DNA from: Prionace glauca
Lineage: Eukaryota > Chordata > Chondrichthyes > Carcharhiniformes > Carcharhinidae
Assembly (NCBI GenBank): GCA_037974335.1
Contig: CM075724.1
Location: forward strand, 62,646,470-62,710,469
DNA: 64,000 nucleotides
Reading direction: 5' to 3'
In this document: positions 45,290 through 57,554 of the stretch, piece after piece
Layout: every line of letters begins with the position of its first letter
Position numbering within the stretch: position 1 is the first letter of the stretch
Made by a program: the position numbers and the translations under genes
The notes under the pieces: model-generated
What the model was told of the DNA's origin: nothing
Database searches by the model: none
Seen by the model: only the letters and a program-made list of their open reading frames with translations

Positions 45290-47212
45290 TCGACGTAGGA
45301 CTGTTGATGTCATCTATATGGATTTCAGTAAGGCGTTTGACAAAGTCTCTCATGGTAGATTGGTACAGAAGATTAAAGCTCATGGGATATGTGGTCAGGT
45401 ATCTAGATGGGTAGAGAACTGGCTTGCAAAGAGGATACAGTAAAAAGTCTGACAACACCAGGTTTTAGTCCAACCGATTTATTTGATAATATTCTCACAA
45501 GCAAGCAAGCTTTCGAGGTTACCCTCTTCGTCAGGTGAATGGAGAACTCTCCATTCACCTGACGAAGAGGGTAACCTCGAAAGCTTGCTTGCTTGTGAGA
45601 ATATTATCAAATAAATCGGTTGGACTAAAACCTGGTGTTGTCAGACTTTTTACTGTGTTTACGCCAGTCCAACGCCGGCATACCCACATCTTGCAAAGAG
45701 GAGTCAGAGAGTAGTAGTGGAGGGGTCTTTTTCTAGCTGGAGGTCTGTCACTAGTGGTGTGCCACAGGGCTCAGTACTGGGACCTCTTCTCTTTGTAGTG
45801 TGTGTAACTGATTTGGAAGAGGGAGTAGGTGGTGTGATCAGCAAATTTGCTGATGACAACAAGATGGCTGGATTGGCGGGCAGTGAGGAGCAATGTCTGG
45901 CAATACAGCGGGATATTGATAGGCTGGTTGATTGGGCAGATACATGGCAAATGGAGTTTAATCCGGATAAATGTGAGGTGATGCATTTTGGCTGGAATAA
46001 TGTAGGGGGAAGTTATATGGTAAAGGGTAAACCTGTAAGGAGTATAGAATCACAGCGAGACCTGGGGGTGCAAGTGCACAAGTCTTTGAAGGTGGCAGTG
46101 CAAGTGGAGAGTGTGGTGAAGAAAGCCTATGGTATATTAGCCTTTATAGGAAGGGGTATAGAATATAAGAGCTGGAGTCTAATGTTGCAGTTGTTCAGAA
46201 CGTTGGTTAGGCCGCATTTGGAGTACTGCATCCAGTTCTGGTCGCCTTACTACTGGAAGGACGTGGAGACTCTGGAGAGAGTGCAGAGGAGGTTTACCAG
46301 GATATTGCCTGGAATGGAAGGACTGGGGTATGAGGAAAGATTGAAGAAATTGGGGCTCTTTTCCCTTGAAAGACGCTGACTGAGGGGGGATCTAATAGAG
46401 GTATATAAGATTATGAAGGATATAATAGAGTAAACAGAGGTAAGCTATTTCCTATGTTAGAGAAACGTAGGACAAGGGGCCATGGACTTAAGGTGAGAGG
46501 GGAGAGGTACAACACAGATATTAGAGGGAGGTTATTCACACAGAGGGTAGTGGGGGTATGGAATGCTCTTCCAAGTAAGGCAGTGGAGGCAAACACGCTA
46601 GAGTCATTTAAGAGTAACTTAGACAGGCACATGAGTGGGTTGGAGATGGGTGGATACAGGAAATTGTTTTAAATATAGGGTCGTTAGCATTGGGGCGTCC
46701 TTGGTAATGTAAGTGGGTATGGTATGATAATAATGATTTTTCTCTTTTCATTCACAGGTTTTAAGTCGGTCCACCTTGTGTCCAATGAGGGGCATAGACG
46801 CGATGGGTCGTACTAGGGCTGCTCTTGGTTGTTCGAGATTGGCCTAGTGCTTCATGTCGTTAGTGTGTGCCTAAACTGGACAAGATACTGGGCAAGACAA
46901 CAGCTCAGTGACTATCGCTGATTGCTGTGCAGACACATGGATTTGGGCCGGTGTCTGTGGGAATTTGCGCATTCTCCCTGTGCTTGCATGGGTTTTCTCC
47001 GGGTGCTCCGGTTTCCTCCCATACCCCAAAGATGTGCTGTTAGGCTGATTGGCAGGAATAAATTGTCCCTAAATCAGTTTCCCTCAATCTGGATGGCCAA
47101 AAAACATTAGACAGGGGTCGTGGGTGGAGAGGGGGAGTGGTGGTGTTGAGATGGCGGAGCAGGCTCATTGGGCCGAAGGGCCTGTTTCCAGGGCTGATTT
47201 TGTTCTTTGTTC
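45290..47212 (+). mobile_element. CR1-type LINE, family B, 3' part, split by a PLE
   Basis: Starts in the palm ('VDVIYMDFSKAFDKVSHGRLVQKIKAHG', 45300-45435). After the PLE insertion (45436-45690) it continues from 45703: '[17 protein letters not shown]', 'SKFADDNK' at the catalytic box, the thumb, 'LVRPHLEYCIQFWSPYY' and 'TRILPGMEGLGYEERL'. An in-frame TGA near 46378 and a frame shift follow. The C-terminus (46454-46672) is open. The 3' UTR runs to a GTTCTTTGTTCT end at about 47212. The 5' half is missing. Confidence 0.9.
45436..45690. mobile_element. Penelope-like palindromic insertion (perfect palindrome)
   Basis: Two PLE terminal arms head to head. 45438-45545 and 45548-45655 are perfect 108-bp reverse complements around a 2-bp centre. 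A 35-bp extension follows on the right only. A perfect 12-bp target duplication, TTGCAAAGAGGA, lies at 45424-45435 and 45691-45702. No coding sequence. Inserted into the LINE's reverse-transcriptase region. Confidence 0.95.
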
Positions 47213-47261
47213 TATCTTCCTGTTCATACAATCAGCTCTCAAGTGTGTAGAAGCAAATTGA

Positions 47262-47483
47262 TATACATGCTTGAAATCTGAAATACAAACAGAAAATTCT
47301 GGAAAGACTCAGCAGATCTGACAGCATCTGTGGAGAGAGAAACAGTTAACATATTGAATCCATCTCTTCTGAACTGAAAAAAAATTATCACATGGACTAG
47401 AAATGTTAACTCTGTTTCTCTCTCCACAGATGTTAGGCCTGCTGAGCCTTTTCTGCATTTTCTGTTTTGATCTGCAGCATGTA
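47262..47483. repeat. Foldback (palindromic) repeat
   Basis: Left arm 'acagaaaattctggaaagac...tctgtggagagagaaacag' and right arm are imperfect reverse complements, about 65 bp each, around a short centre near 47380-47400. No ORF; a MITE-like non-autonomous repeat. Confidence 0.65.
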
Positions 47484-47489
47484 AAGGTC

Positions 47490-48100
47490 TTTCACCCAGA
47501 ATTTTCAACTCAATTCTAAGATCATGTACTATAGTTGCCCCCATGATATTTGCCATTGATTGTATCTCATGCCATTCAGGTCACATATTTAAAATTTATC
47601 TTGACGTAGAGTGCAGGCCATAAGATTGATGTGTTGACAATAGCTGTGGGGCTTTTGACATGTCAACACTCTCATCCTTATGTGGAGAAAACTTCAGAAA
47701 TCTTGGCAACCTGCTTTGTGATTTAATAATTAGACAGAATTTGAGCTGGGGAATCAGGGCAGTGTATGACAGTAGTAACAGCTTTCTGATATTCTCTTTC
47801 CCTTTCTTCTGATCATTTTGCTTCATTTCTCTTCAGTCAGCAAAACTACATCACAAAGCCTCCTCCCTGCTTCTGTTGGAAGTCACCATTGAACTCTATT
47901 CCTTATTAGCCGATTCTAACCTTTCTGCTCTCCTTGTGCTGGATGCTACACAGGAAGAAATGGCAAAGAACAATGCTAACCAGTCTTTCTTTATTTTCTC
48001 TGCAAGCAATTCATTGCATCCATTGCTGTTCTCTATTCTGTCTCTCATCCACTCCATACAAATCATCAGCTCAGAGACATCCATCCAATGCCATCAAAGT
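47490..48100. other. Unrecognised interval
   Basis: No gene or repeat I can name before the family A LINE begins. Confidence 0.35.
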
Positions 48101-48194
48101 TAATAAGAACATAAGAAATAGGAGCAGGAGTAGGCCATCTGGCCCTTCGAGCCTGCCCCGCCATTCAATAAGATCATGGCTGATCTGTCGTGGC

Positions 48195-51104
48195 TCAGCT
48201 CCACCTTCCCGCCCTCTCCCCATAACCCTTAATCCCTTCTCTTATCAAAAACCCATCAACCCGTTTCTTAAAAATATTTAGCGAGGCAGCCTCCACCACT
48301 TCAACCGGCAGAAAATTCCAGAGATTCACCACCCTTTGAGTGAAGAAGTTCCTCCTCAACTCTGTTCTAAACCGCCTCCCCTTTACCTTGAGGCTGTGCC
48401 CCCTAGTCCTACTGTCTTTTTTGAGCGGGAAGAGTCTCTCCATCTCTATCCTATCCATCCCATTCATCATCTTATACATCTCAATGAGATCTCCCCTCAT
48501 TCTTCTAAACTCTAACGAGTACAAGCCTAGTTTATTCAGCCTCTCCTCATAGCTCAATCCCCTCAACTCCGGTATCAGCCTAGTAAACCTCCTCTGCACT
48601 CCCTCCAGGGCCAAAATATCCTTGCGCAGGTGCGGCGCCCAAAACTGCACACAGTACTCCAGCTGCGGCCTCACCAATGCCCTATAGAGCTGCAGCAAGA
48701 CCTCCCTATTTTTATATTCAATCCCCCTCGCTATGAAGGCCAGCATCCCATTCGCCTTCCTGACCACCTGCTGCACCTGCAAGCTGGGTTTTTGCGACTC
48801 ATGCACAAGGACCCCGAGGTCCCTCTGCACCGTCGCCTGCTGCAGTTTTTCGCCACGTAAGTAATAGTCCTTCCTACCATTCCTACTACCAAAGTGGACC
48901 ACCTCACACTTGCCAACATTAAATTCCATTTGCCATTTCCTGGCCCATTCGCCCAGCCTATCTAGATCCTTCTGCAGACTCTCCACACCCTCCTCACAAT
49001 TTGCCTTTCCCCCAATCTTGGTGTCATCAGCAAATTTCGACACCCTGCACTCGGTTCCCTCCTCCAGATCATCTATATAAATGGTAAATAGCTGAGGCCC
49101 CAGCACCGACCCCTGGGACACCCCACTAGTCACCAACCGCCAATCCGAATAGCATCCATTGACCCCCACTCTCTGCCTCCTATTTGACAACTAATCCTCT
49201 ATCCACGCTAACACCCTACCCCCAACTCCATGTCCCCTGACCTTCTGCAATAACCTCTTGTGAGGTACCTTGTCAAACGCCTTCTGAAAATCCAGAAAGA
49301 CCACATCCACCGGCTCTCCTCTATCCACTGCCCTTGACACATCCTCATAGAACTCCAGTAAATTTGTCAGACACGACTTCCCTTTAATGAAACCGTGTTG
49401 CGTCCGCCCTATCAAGCAATTCCCCTCAAGATGCCTCGCTATTTCCTCCTTAATGACGGTTTCTAACATTTTACCTACCACAGACGTTAAACTAACCGGC
49501 CTATAATTCCCCGCCTTTTGCCTGGCACCCTTCTTAAACAATGGCGTAACATTAGCCGTTTTCCAATCTTCCGGCACTTCCCCGGAATCCAGCGACGTCT
49601 GGAAAATAACCACCAAGGCATCCACTATCACCTCCGCCATTTCTTTCAGAACCCTCGGATGCATTCCATCCGGTCCTGGGGACTTGTCCACAATCAGCCC
49701 CTCCAGTCTGTCGAGCACCACCTCTCTAGTAACTGTAATGTCATTAAGACCCTCCATTCCTACCATCTTTCCATCGCTAACACCCGGCAAATTATTCACG
49801 TCCTCCTCCGTGAAGACAGAAACAAAAAAGTTATTCAAGATCTTAGCCATATCCCCATCCCCTACCACTAGCTCCCCTTTCTCATCCTCTAAACGACCAA
49901 CGTTCACCCTAGCCAGCCTCTTCCTTTTTATATATTTATAAAAACTCTTGCTATCCTTTTTTATATTAAGTGCTAGCCCAGCCTCATAGCTTCTCCTACC
50001 CTCCTTTATCAATTTCTTTGTCAATCTTTGTTGACATTTAAACCTTTCCCAATCCTCTTCTCGCCCATTGCTCTTAGCTACTCTAAACTCCTCCGCTTTT
50101 AATTGAACACTTTCCTTCACCTCCTTCGTTATCCACGGCTTATTACCTCTCCTCCTACTGTCCTTTTTAACCATCGGAATAAATTTCTGCTGAGTACCAA
50201 GAAAGATCTCCTTAAAGATCCTCCACTGCTCCTCAGTAGACCTACCTTCCAACGCACTCCCCCAGTCCACATTCGCCAATTCTTCTCTCATCCTACCATA
50301 CTCCCCTCTATTCAAACAAAGGACGCGTGTCCGGGAACCCACTTTCTCCTCCTCCATCTGCACCAGAAACTCCACCATACAATGGTCACTCTCTCCAAGA
50401 GGATCCTTCACCGCAAGGTTCCTAATTCTACCCGCCTCATTACACAGCACCAGATCCAAGATAGCTTGCTCCCTCGTCGGCTCCAACACACACTGTTCAA
50501 GGAAATTATCCCTGCAGCATTCCAAGAACTCCACCTCGAGCCCACCTCGTCCAACATGGGTCGACCAATCAATATGCAGATTGAAATCTCCCATAACTAC
50601 TGCCATCCCATTCCTGCACGCCGCACTTATTTGCGCGTTAACAGCCCGCCCCACCTCCAGATCATTATTCGGGGGCCTATAGACGACACCCATTAGCGTC
50701 TTCCTCCCTTTTCTGTTCCTAATCTCCACCTACAACGATTCCACTTTCTGCTCCTTGGCTCCGATATCATCCCTTGCTACCACCTTGATACTATCCTTAA
50801 TCAGCAGAGCTACGCCACCCCCTCTTTCCTCCTGCCTATCCTTCCTAAACACTTGATAGCCCTGTGCATTCATCTCCCAGTCCCTGTCACCTTGCAGCCA
50901 CGTCTCTGTAATGGCCACCAGATCGTATCCATTTGTGTCGATCTGCGCCATCAGCTCATCCACTTTATTCTGAATGCTTCGTGCATTCAGATAAAGCACT
51001 TTCATCCCAGCCTTCACCTGGACCCTACTTGCCGTAACGCCACCAATTGGGACATCCTTGGCCTCTTCCCTTACCTGTACCCTATCCTGAACTTTAGACC
51101 TCAT
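48195..51104 (-). pseudogene. CR1 ORF2: APE endonuclease plus reverse transcriptase
   Basis: One frame of 970 codons, from ATG at 51104 to a stop at 48195. Domain order: apurinic-type endonuclease (N-A-R-S, I-T-E-T-W, 'VVMGDFNLHIDW', 'GESDHCMVEF'); linker; reverse transcriptase ('NVTPLFKKGARQKAGNYRPVSL', 'TQHGFIKGKSCLTNL', 'VVFLDFQKAFDKVPH', 'GSVLGPQLFTIYIDDLEEG', catalytic F-A-D-D-T); thumb; C-terminal 'LVRPQLEYCVQFWAPHL' region. Two in-frame stops interrupt it, at about 50730 and 49191; the second is TAG where the sister copy has TGG after W-I-E-D. No frame shifts. Recently dead or very nearly active. Confidence 0.93.
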
Positions 51105-51138
51105 AGCGTCACCTACCCTCGCACCCTCCCCCCCCTAA

Positions 51139-51393
51139 TTAGTTTAAAGCCCTGTCTACAGTCCTCTTTACTCGATTCGCCAGCACTCTGGTCCCAGCAT
51201 GATTCAGACCAACCCCATCCTGCCCGAACAGGTCCCACCTACCCCAATACTGGTGCCAATGCCCCATAAATTCGAACCCATTCCTCCCACACCAATCCCT
51301 GAGCCACCCATTTACTTCCTTTATCCTATCAACCCTACGCCTGTCTGCCCTCGGTTCAGGCAGTAGCCCAGAGATAACCACCTTGTCGGTCTC
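51139..51393 (-). pseudogene. CR1 ORF1 C-terminus (SGNH esterase-like)
   Basis: The last 80 or so residues of ORF1: 'VVISGLLPEPRADRRRVDRI', 'NGWLRDWCGRNGFEFM', 'DGVGLNHAGTRVLANRVKRT', stop at 51139. The block matches the esterase domain found in ORF1 of fish CR1 elements. The catalytic D-x-x-H motif, D-G-V-H in the family, reads D-G-V-G here, so the catalytic histidine is replaced. The front of ORF1 was lost by 5' truncation. Confidence 0.75.
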
Positions 51394-51395
51394 AT

Positions 51396-52179
51396 AGAAG
51401 CATAATTTGGAAGACAATGTGACTGATTAAAGGATTAGGATGCTTGATACAAATACCTTTGTGAATACAGAGTTCTTGTGGAGCATCAAGCATGCTTTGA
51501 GATACATAGATGGTCTGCAATATTGAGCATAATGTGGACCAATTGCAGGAGTCCATTAATCCATCTTCAGTACCAAGATAGTTGGTTTCCTTACAGTACA
51601 GCACGTGGCAGACCGAGGATGAACGGCAACAGAGGTCCCCATTCCCTAAGGAAACCCGAACTACTGGGATGGAGACTACAGGTACCAAAAAGATGTAACT
51701 GCCTCTTCTAGCTTTTACAGCTTTGGCTAAAGACATAGCATAGGCAGAAACCTTTCAATGCTATGCCGAAGGTATTCATGCCGTTAGGTCAACTTTACAT
51801 ATCAATTATAATGCAGAGCCAATATTCAATACCAATAGTATTTTAAGATACTTTCAAATAATCCAGCTGCCCTTCAGGACTGTGATGTGTGCACGTCCTC
51901 ATGTAGTGGGAATGATGGACATGAAATACAGTAATGATGAAATTGCAGGGAAATATGTTGGAGTACACATCCCTCCATTATTGACTTTCCATACGCAAAT
52001 CATGAGTGATCTCAATATTAATTCCAGGCCCGCCCATGAGGAACCCACTTATCTCCATTGCGGACTAGTTCCTCAGATATCCCTACTTTCATCTTTCTCC
52101 ATAAGAAATTGTGCACATGCTTTTTAACTGTCCAAGTCACCCTCTCACTACCAAGGATCATGAATGTGTTGGAATACTC
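51396..52179. other. Unrecognised interval
   Basis: No supported gene or repeat. Confidence 0.35.
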
Positions 52180-52670
52180 TGCACTCCTTGAGTGAGTGCA
52201 GAGCCCAACACCATTCAAGAAACTTGATACCATTCAGGATAAAGCAACCCTCATGATTGTGCTTATTCATTCGTTCACTTCACTACTGGTGCACAGTGGC
52301 AGCAATTTGTACCATGTACAAGATTTATTGCAGCAACCTATCCAGGTTCCTGCAACAGCATCTCCCAAATCTTTCCCACCTAGAAGGAGAAGAGTAGCTG
52401 ATACATGGGAACACCATTGCCTGCAAAAGCTCCTCCATATCACTTACCATGCTGATGTAGAACCATATCACAATTCCTTCAATATCATTGTTTTAAAATG
52501 ATAGAATTCTCTTCCTAACAGCATTGTTGGTGTGCCTACATCACATGGATTTTAGTGGTTCAGGAATACAACTCACTATCTTCTGAAGGGCTGTTAGGTA
52601 TGGGGAATAAATATTGATCTTACAAGCAATGCCCACATCCCAAGAATGAAATGTCTACATATTAAAAAAG
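52180..52670 (+). mobile_element. Family J LINE, 3' end
   Basis: Plus-strand C-terminal remnant ('KKLDTIQDKATLMIV', then blocks to about 52520) and the 3' tail 'gaataaatattgatcttacaagcaatgcccacatccca'. Decayed. Confidence 0.7.
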
Positions 52671-53465
52671 ATGATCCATGTGACATCAAGTTGTGCATTA
52701 ATCAGACATTCCTCCAATTCAAAATTAGGAAATCAAAGTCATGTTACTTGGCTGACAACCAAAAACTTTGTACCCTTGTATCTGATTGTACACTCCTTTC
52801 CCCACCACTGCTGTAATTGAAATAAGATGATGTATAACACTGGCATAATGTTTGACCAAGAGCACAAACCGTGTAGAATATCAACACCAAGAGACTAGGC
52901 TACACCTCCACCACCATTTCCTAGGATGCCATTCTCAAGCTGTTTTTGCATGAGTTGCTCAAGGCAGTTTCTTTTGCCCAGCTATTTTGAGTTGCTTCAC
53001 CTTCCCTTCATCATATGCTCAGAAGTGGGCATGGTCACTGATTGCAGTGTTGAGTTCTATTCAAACTCCTCAGATAATGAAGCAGCTCCTATCTGGATGC
53101 AGCCAGGCTTATACAGTGCCTGGTCTCTGGAAATCCAGTGACAATACCACAACACCACCATCTCCCTGCGTTTTGTCTTTCCAGGTGGTGCAGAAGTGCA
53201 GTAGTAATGTACTCTGAAAATTGCTGCAGTACATTCTATAATTCATACTTATTACAACTCCAATACTTTTATGGTGCAGGAAATGAATAATGCAGGGCAA
53301 TAATCAGATGAAATGCTTTGTTCAGGGTTAATGTCAAGCTTGCAGAATATTTTAAAACTTTCATACCACCAAGTGAATATTAGTTTCATCATTCCAAGCC
53401 TTACTTGAGCTTTTTAGATGGTGGTGAAACCTTTAGGGTAATAGATAAAAGCAACTTACTGAAGA
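52671..53465. other. Unrecognised interval
   Basis: No supported gene or repeat. Confidence 0.35.
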
Positions 53466-53469
53466 TGCT

Positions 53470-54000
53470 GGAATCTGAAACCAAGAGAGAAAATGCTGGA
53501 AAATCTCAGGTCTGGCAGCATTTGTAAGGAGAGGAAAGAGCAGATGTTTCAAGTCCAGATGACCCTTTGTCAAAGCTAAAAAGGTATATTTATAGACAGT
53601 ATAAATATGGGAGATATTTATACTGTAAATATGGGAGATATTTATACTGTAGGTTGAGGGAATGAAAGATGAGTCACAGCCACAGAAGCCAGGAGAAAGG
53701 CCCCTTGTTTCCCCAACATTTTCATCTGTCACAGCTTAATCTCTGATTTCAGCTTCTCTGCTATTTGGCCATTCGCATTTTCAGTTCTCTTGATGTCATT
53801 AACAGCTTGTCTGCTGGTTTCTGTGGCTATGATTCATCTTACATTCCCACACCCTACAGAGTATGAACATCTGCCACTTCTGATGGCTTTTAGCTTTGAC
53901 AAAGGGTCATCTGGACTCGAGACATTAGCGCTTTTCTCTCCTTGCAGTTACTGCCAGACCTGCTGAAATTTTCCAGCATTTTCTCTTTTGGCTTCATGGC
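53470..54000. repeat. Long foldback repeat
   Basis: Outer arms 53480-53582 and 53885-53998 are imperfect reverse complements ('gagaaaatgctggaaaatct' against its complement, 'atgaccctttgtcaaagct' against its complement). Inner arms around 53670 and 53810-53840 also pair. A 24-bp unit is tandemly doubled near 53600-53650. No ORF; a non-autonomous foldback/MITE-like repeat also seen at 47262, 7878 and 54195. Confidence 0.7.
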
Positions 54001-54194
54001 AATAGGTTCACTTCACCCTGCCTCTGCAAGACCCTATCATTGCCCCAGACCCTGACTCCCATGTGTTCTCATTCCCCAGCACTTTTAATCTGGCGTCAGA
54101 AATTTACTTATTTTATTCCTATCTTCTAGACCACCTTCTGTTATTATAAAACTGTTATTGTATTTCAAACTTCTTCAAAACCTAACTTATAGAG

Positions 54195-54345
54195 AAAAAT
54201 AAAAGCAAATGCTGTAAATCTGAAATAAAAACAGGAAATTATGGAAATACGCAGCAGGCCTGACAGCAGCTGTGGAAAGAGAAAGAGAGTTAAGGTTGAA
54301 AATCTTTGATCAGAACACAACTTCAATGCTGCCAGACAATTTTTA
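54195..54345. repeat. Half copy of the foldback repeat
   Basis: Left-arm sequence only ('aagcaaatgctgtaaatctg ... cagcaggcctgacagcagctgtgg'), as in 47262-47330. Confidence 0.55.
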
Positions 54346-54349
54346 TTCA

Positions 54350-55840
54350 TTCTTTTGTTTTCTTTCTTCAGTAAAATATTTTCTTTATGTTCTTGTCTTT
54401 CTTTCTGTGCTCCAAATTTAACTTTGCTACACTTGCAAGAATGTCATGAGCTTTGCAAAATTCTTCTAACCAAATTCAAACCAAAAATTGTTTTCCAATT
54501 AACTAAAACTAAATAAAATCCATTAACTAAAATATGTCAATCATTAATTATTTCAGATCCCTGTTCTTGCTGTGGGTCTGAATATTTTAGAATTATGTCT
54601 CATTTTTGAGACAGTATCCATTTTCCTTTCACTATGAAAGAGGAACAATATGCAACTGGAAAACAGTTTGAGAAGTGTTTCATTTAGGGACTGAGGCTTT
54701 TGGTATTTTTATTATTCCAGGAAACAAAAGGCCTTCATAATACTGTGTGATGTGGTAGCTATAGGCAGTGAAACCATATCTATCATATTTACAGCAGTTG
54801 AATTGCATTTTGTGATGTTCATCATCCATACACAAATATATTAAACTGTTGTTGGTATTTGTGTAGATTAAATGGGGGCTGGGAGAAGACGGAATTGGGT
54901 GGTTGGAGGATGTATGTGGAAGGGTGACCCTTGAAACTCAAGAGTGTCCATCTTCCCTGGGGAACATCCATCCAGGAGCCAGATCATCCAGTGAGCAGCA
55001 GGATCCCCATAGAGGGAAGAAATTATTAGGAATATGAACTTACAAGTCATAGGCTCCAGTGCAGCCACATTATGCTGTGGCAGGAATGAATAGCCAGTGG
55101 ATGAGCAACTTCTCAATTCTGGAGCTGTAGTGTTGCCGAAGACTGCACCTCTGCTGCAAGTCACAGATCTTTCTATAGTAACCTGAGCCCCAACACATTG
55201 TAGTTGTGTGCTGCTCAGGATCCTGCTATATAGTTGCTTTCAGGTTCACAAGAATTTCCTGACTCACCAGAAAGACTGGAGATCTCCTGAAAATGAAATT
55301 CAGGAGCCTGGATCAGTTTATGAAGCCCTTTAATATATCCAGCAAGAATCTCACAGATATGTGTGGTCTGCCACACTTTACACAGCTTGGTGTTGCAGCA
55401 GGAGAAAGCTCTGTCTAGTGAGCAGTGGAGGGTGAAGCATCCTTAACCAAAGATGACGACGAAGATGCTGATGACAAGAATCCAGAAAAACATGAGGGGC
55501 TGCATGGAAGATGCAATGAATTAGGCAGTACAGAGGCTTTGGAGGTGCTTAGAGATACATTTTTCAGATAACCCTTCTCATATTATCCTTCCAGTGCAAT
55601 AAAGTTCCAGCCTCACCTTCCAGTGTTTCCATTTACCCCTGTTAAAATCTCAGGCATTTGCATCCAATGTCACCTTATGTTCCCACAAAGTCAGTATGAT
55701 ATACTCATGGTGCTAAAGTTCATCCCAAACAGGCCTTAGGGAAAGCTAGGACATCCTGCACTGTTAGTAGTTGGTATCAATATTGATATATCAAAGCACA
55801 CCTTGAGTACAAACATAAGCAGACATGTGCAATAACTCCT
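54350..55840. other. Unrecognised interval
   Basis: No supported gene or named repeat. Open frames here are short and motif-free. Confidence 0.35.
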
Positions 55841-55847
55841 TAACAGT

Positions 55848-56108
55848 GTGGCAGAGTGGTTATTATTGCTATGTCAGAGCGCCAGGGACCCAGGTTCAAT
55901 TTCAGCCTCAGGTGACTGTCAGTGTGAAGTTTGCAATTCCTCTCCATATCTGTGTGGGTTTCCTCTCGGTTCTCCAGTTTCCTCCTACACTCCAAAACAT
56001 GCGCGGTTTGGTGAACTGGCCATGGTAAATTGTCCCTTAGTGTCAGGGGTCGCAGGCGCAGGCTTGATGAGCTGGATGGTCTCCTCCTGCACTATAGTAA
56101 TTCTATTG
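55848..56108 (+). mobile_element. tRNA-headed SINE
   Basis: Head with 'tggcagagtggttattattgc' and B-box-like GGTTCAATTTC, the 'gtttgcaattcctctcc ... gggtttcctctcgg' body and a 'ctggatggtctcctcctgc' end followed by 'taattctattgca'. Diverged. Confidence 0.8.
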
Positions 56109-56109
56109 C

Positions 56110-57540
56110 ATTCACCCATGAAGCCCAAGACCATCAGCAGATTGTTTAATTTCTGCTATGAGTTCTATGTAACGTACTCCCTTCCCTGTCAACTTCAGTC
56201 AAGGCAGACTACTGACTTTGCTGCCACTTAGTTTGTGATGATCTTAGCAGCCATTTTCTGTCTACCTGAGTACTGGATGGCCCCAGCACACTGAAGTGCT
56301 CCTGCACAGATGCAAAACCCTCCTCTATTTTCATGGCAGCTTGAGACCGTGATATCAACAGCAGAAGGGTGCATGAATGGCTGTTCACATTCACAGAATC
56401 CTAACAGGAGCCCTCTGATGTGGAAGACAGTTGCTTCTCCTTCATCTTAAGACACACTTCTACATTCCACATGACTTGAGATGGACGTGAGTCTGTTAGA
56501 GATTCCCAAGCATCTCAATATACCTCTTGACTTACTGTTGCTGCATTATGTTTATTGAAAAAGTGATAGCATGTAGATCTGTCTCTCAATAAGTGTAACC
56601 AATTTTTCAATGGAGGAAGCTACATGTGCAGAAGAGAGAAAAATGAATGCAGTAAAGGCCTTGATGACTTCAGCAATGTCAAATTGCATATCATCCCCTG
56701 GGATATTGCAGATTGGGGCTTGATTAGATTGATTGACAAGTAAGATCATATGGCTGGCTACAACTAGCCTTTCACAGAGAACTCAAGGTTGCCTGTTTTG
56801 GGACACTTTAGAGAGAGGTTGCTTTCTCTGTATCTCTTACTCTTTTAAAAGTAGACTGTACCAAGAAATAAGCCTTTTCCTCTGAGATTCTATGTTTCAT
56901 TGTGGGGTATTCTCTGAAGGTTGCTGTATGAGAATTAGAAGTCATGTGTCTGTCTATATCATGCTTCAGAAGTGTCAAAATGTTGAAAATGTAGTACTTA
57001 CATAAGCATCTTTTGTTTTTGTGCTAATTGGTTCTAAAAAGGGATTCATGTCTGTGAGGGATACTGCTAAATTCAAACAAGAGAGCAAGTTAGCTGTTAA
57101 GAATTATATGTTGTAATGTTTAAGTATTTTAATTGGTAAAAATTATGCTAATTCTTTCTGCTATGCTCTAACTGCGTTCTTTAAGAAGTTTGTTATGATA
57201 AAACTTCCTAGTGGGTCACTTGATTAATACCTGGAGAGAAACACTTTATGCTCACCCTAATGCAAAAATCAAATCTAAAAGTTAGGGTCCAGTTAAACTT
57301 CATAAAATACCTTGGACATTTTGATTTTGTCTGTAATAACCTACACACCAAAGTGACAAATATTGCATTTGTGAAAAGGGCTGGGGAACCAATGTGAGAG
57401 TTCATCTGTTGAAATTTCCTCCTAATCCTCAGGGCTGGAAAACTGTCCCCTGAAGGTGGGAGTTGTCTGTTTAGCAGACAACCTACATGACAGAACAGAA
57501 AAAATTAAATGTGTTTGCCTTTCCAAACTGGAGTCTCCAA
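56110..57540. other. Unrecognised interval
   Basis: No supported gene or named repeat. Confidence 0.35.
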
Positions 57541-57554
57541 AATCAAAGAATCAG

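Larger units (their letters stand above)
48105..51395 (-). mobile_element. CR1-type LINE, family A, longest and youngest copy
   Basis: About 3.3 kb on the minus strand: the end of ORF1 (51139-51393), a 34-bp gap, ORF2 from ATG at 51104 to the stop at 48195, a short 3' UTR, and the CATAAGAA-repeat 3' end at about 48105. 5'-truncated within ORF1. ORF2 keeps its frame over 970 codons, broken only by two in-frame stops. Such elements insert by target-primed reverse transcription. No target duplication is obvious, as is common for CR1. Confidence 0.95.
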
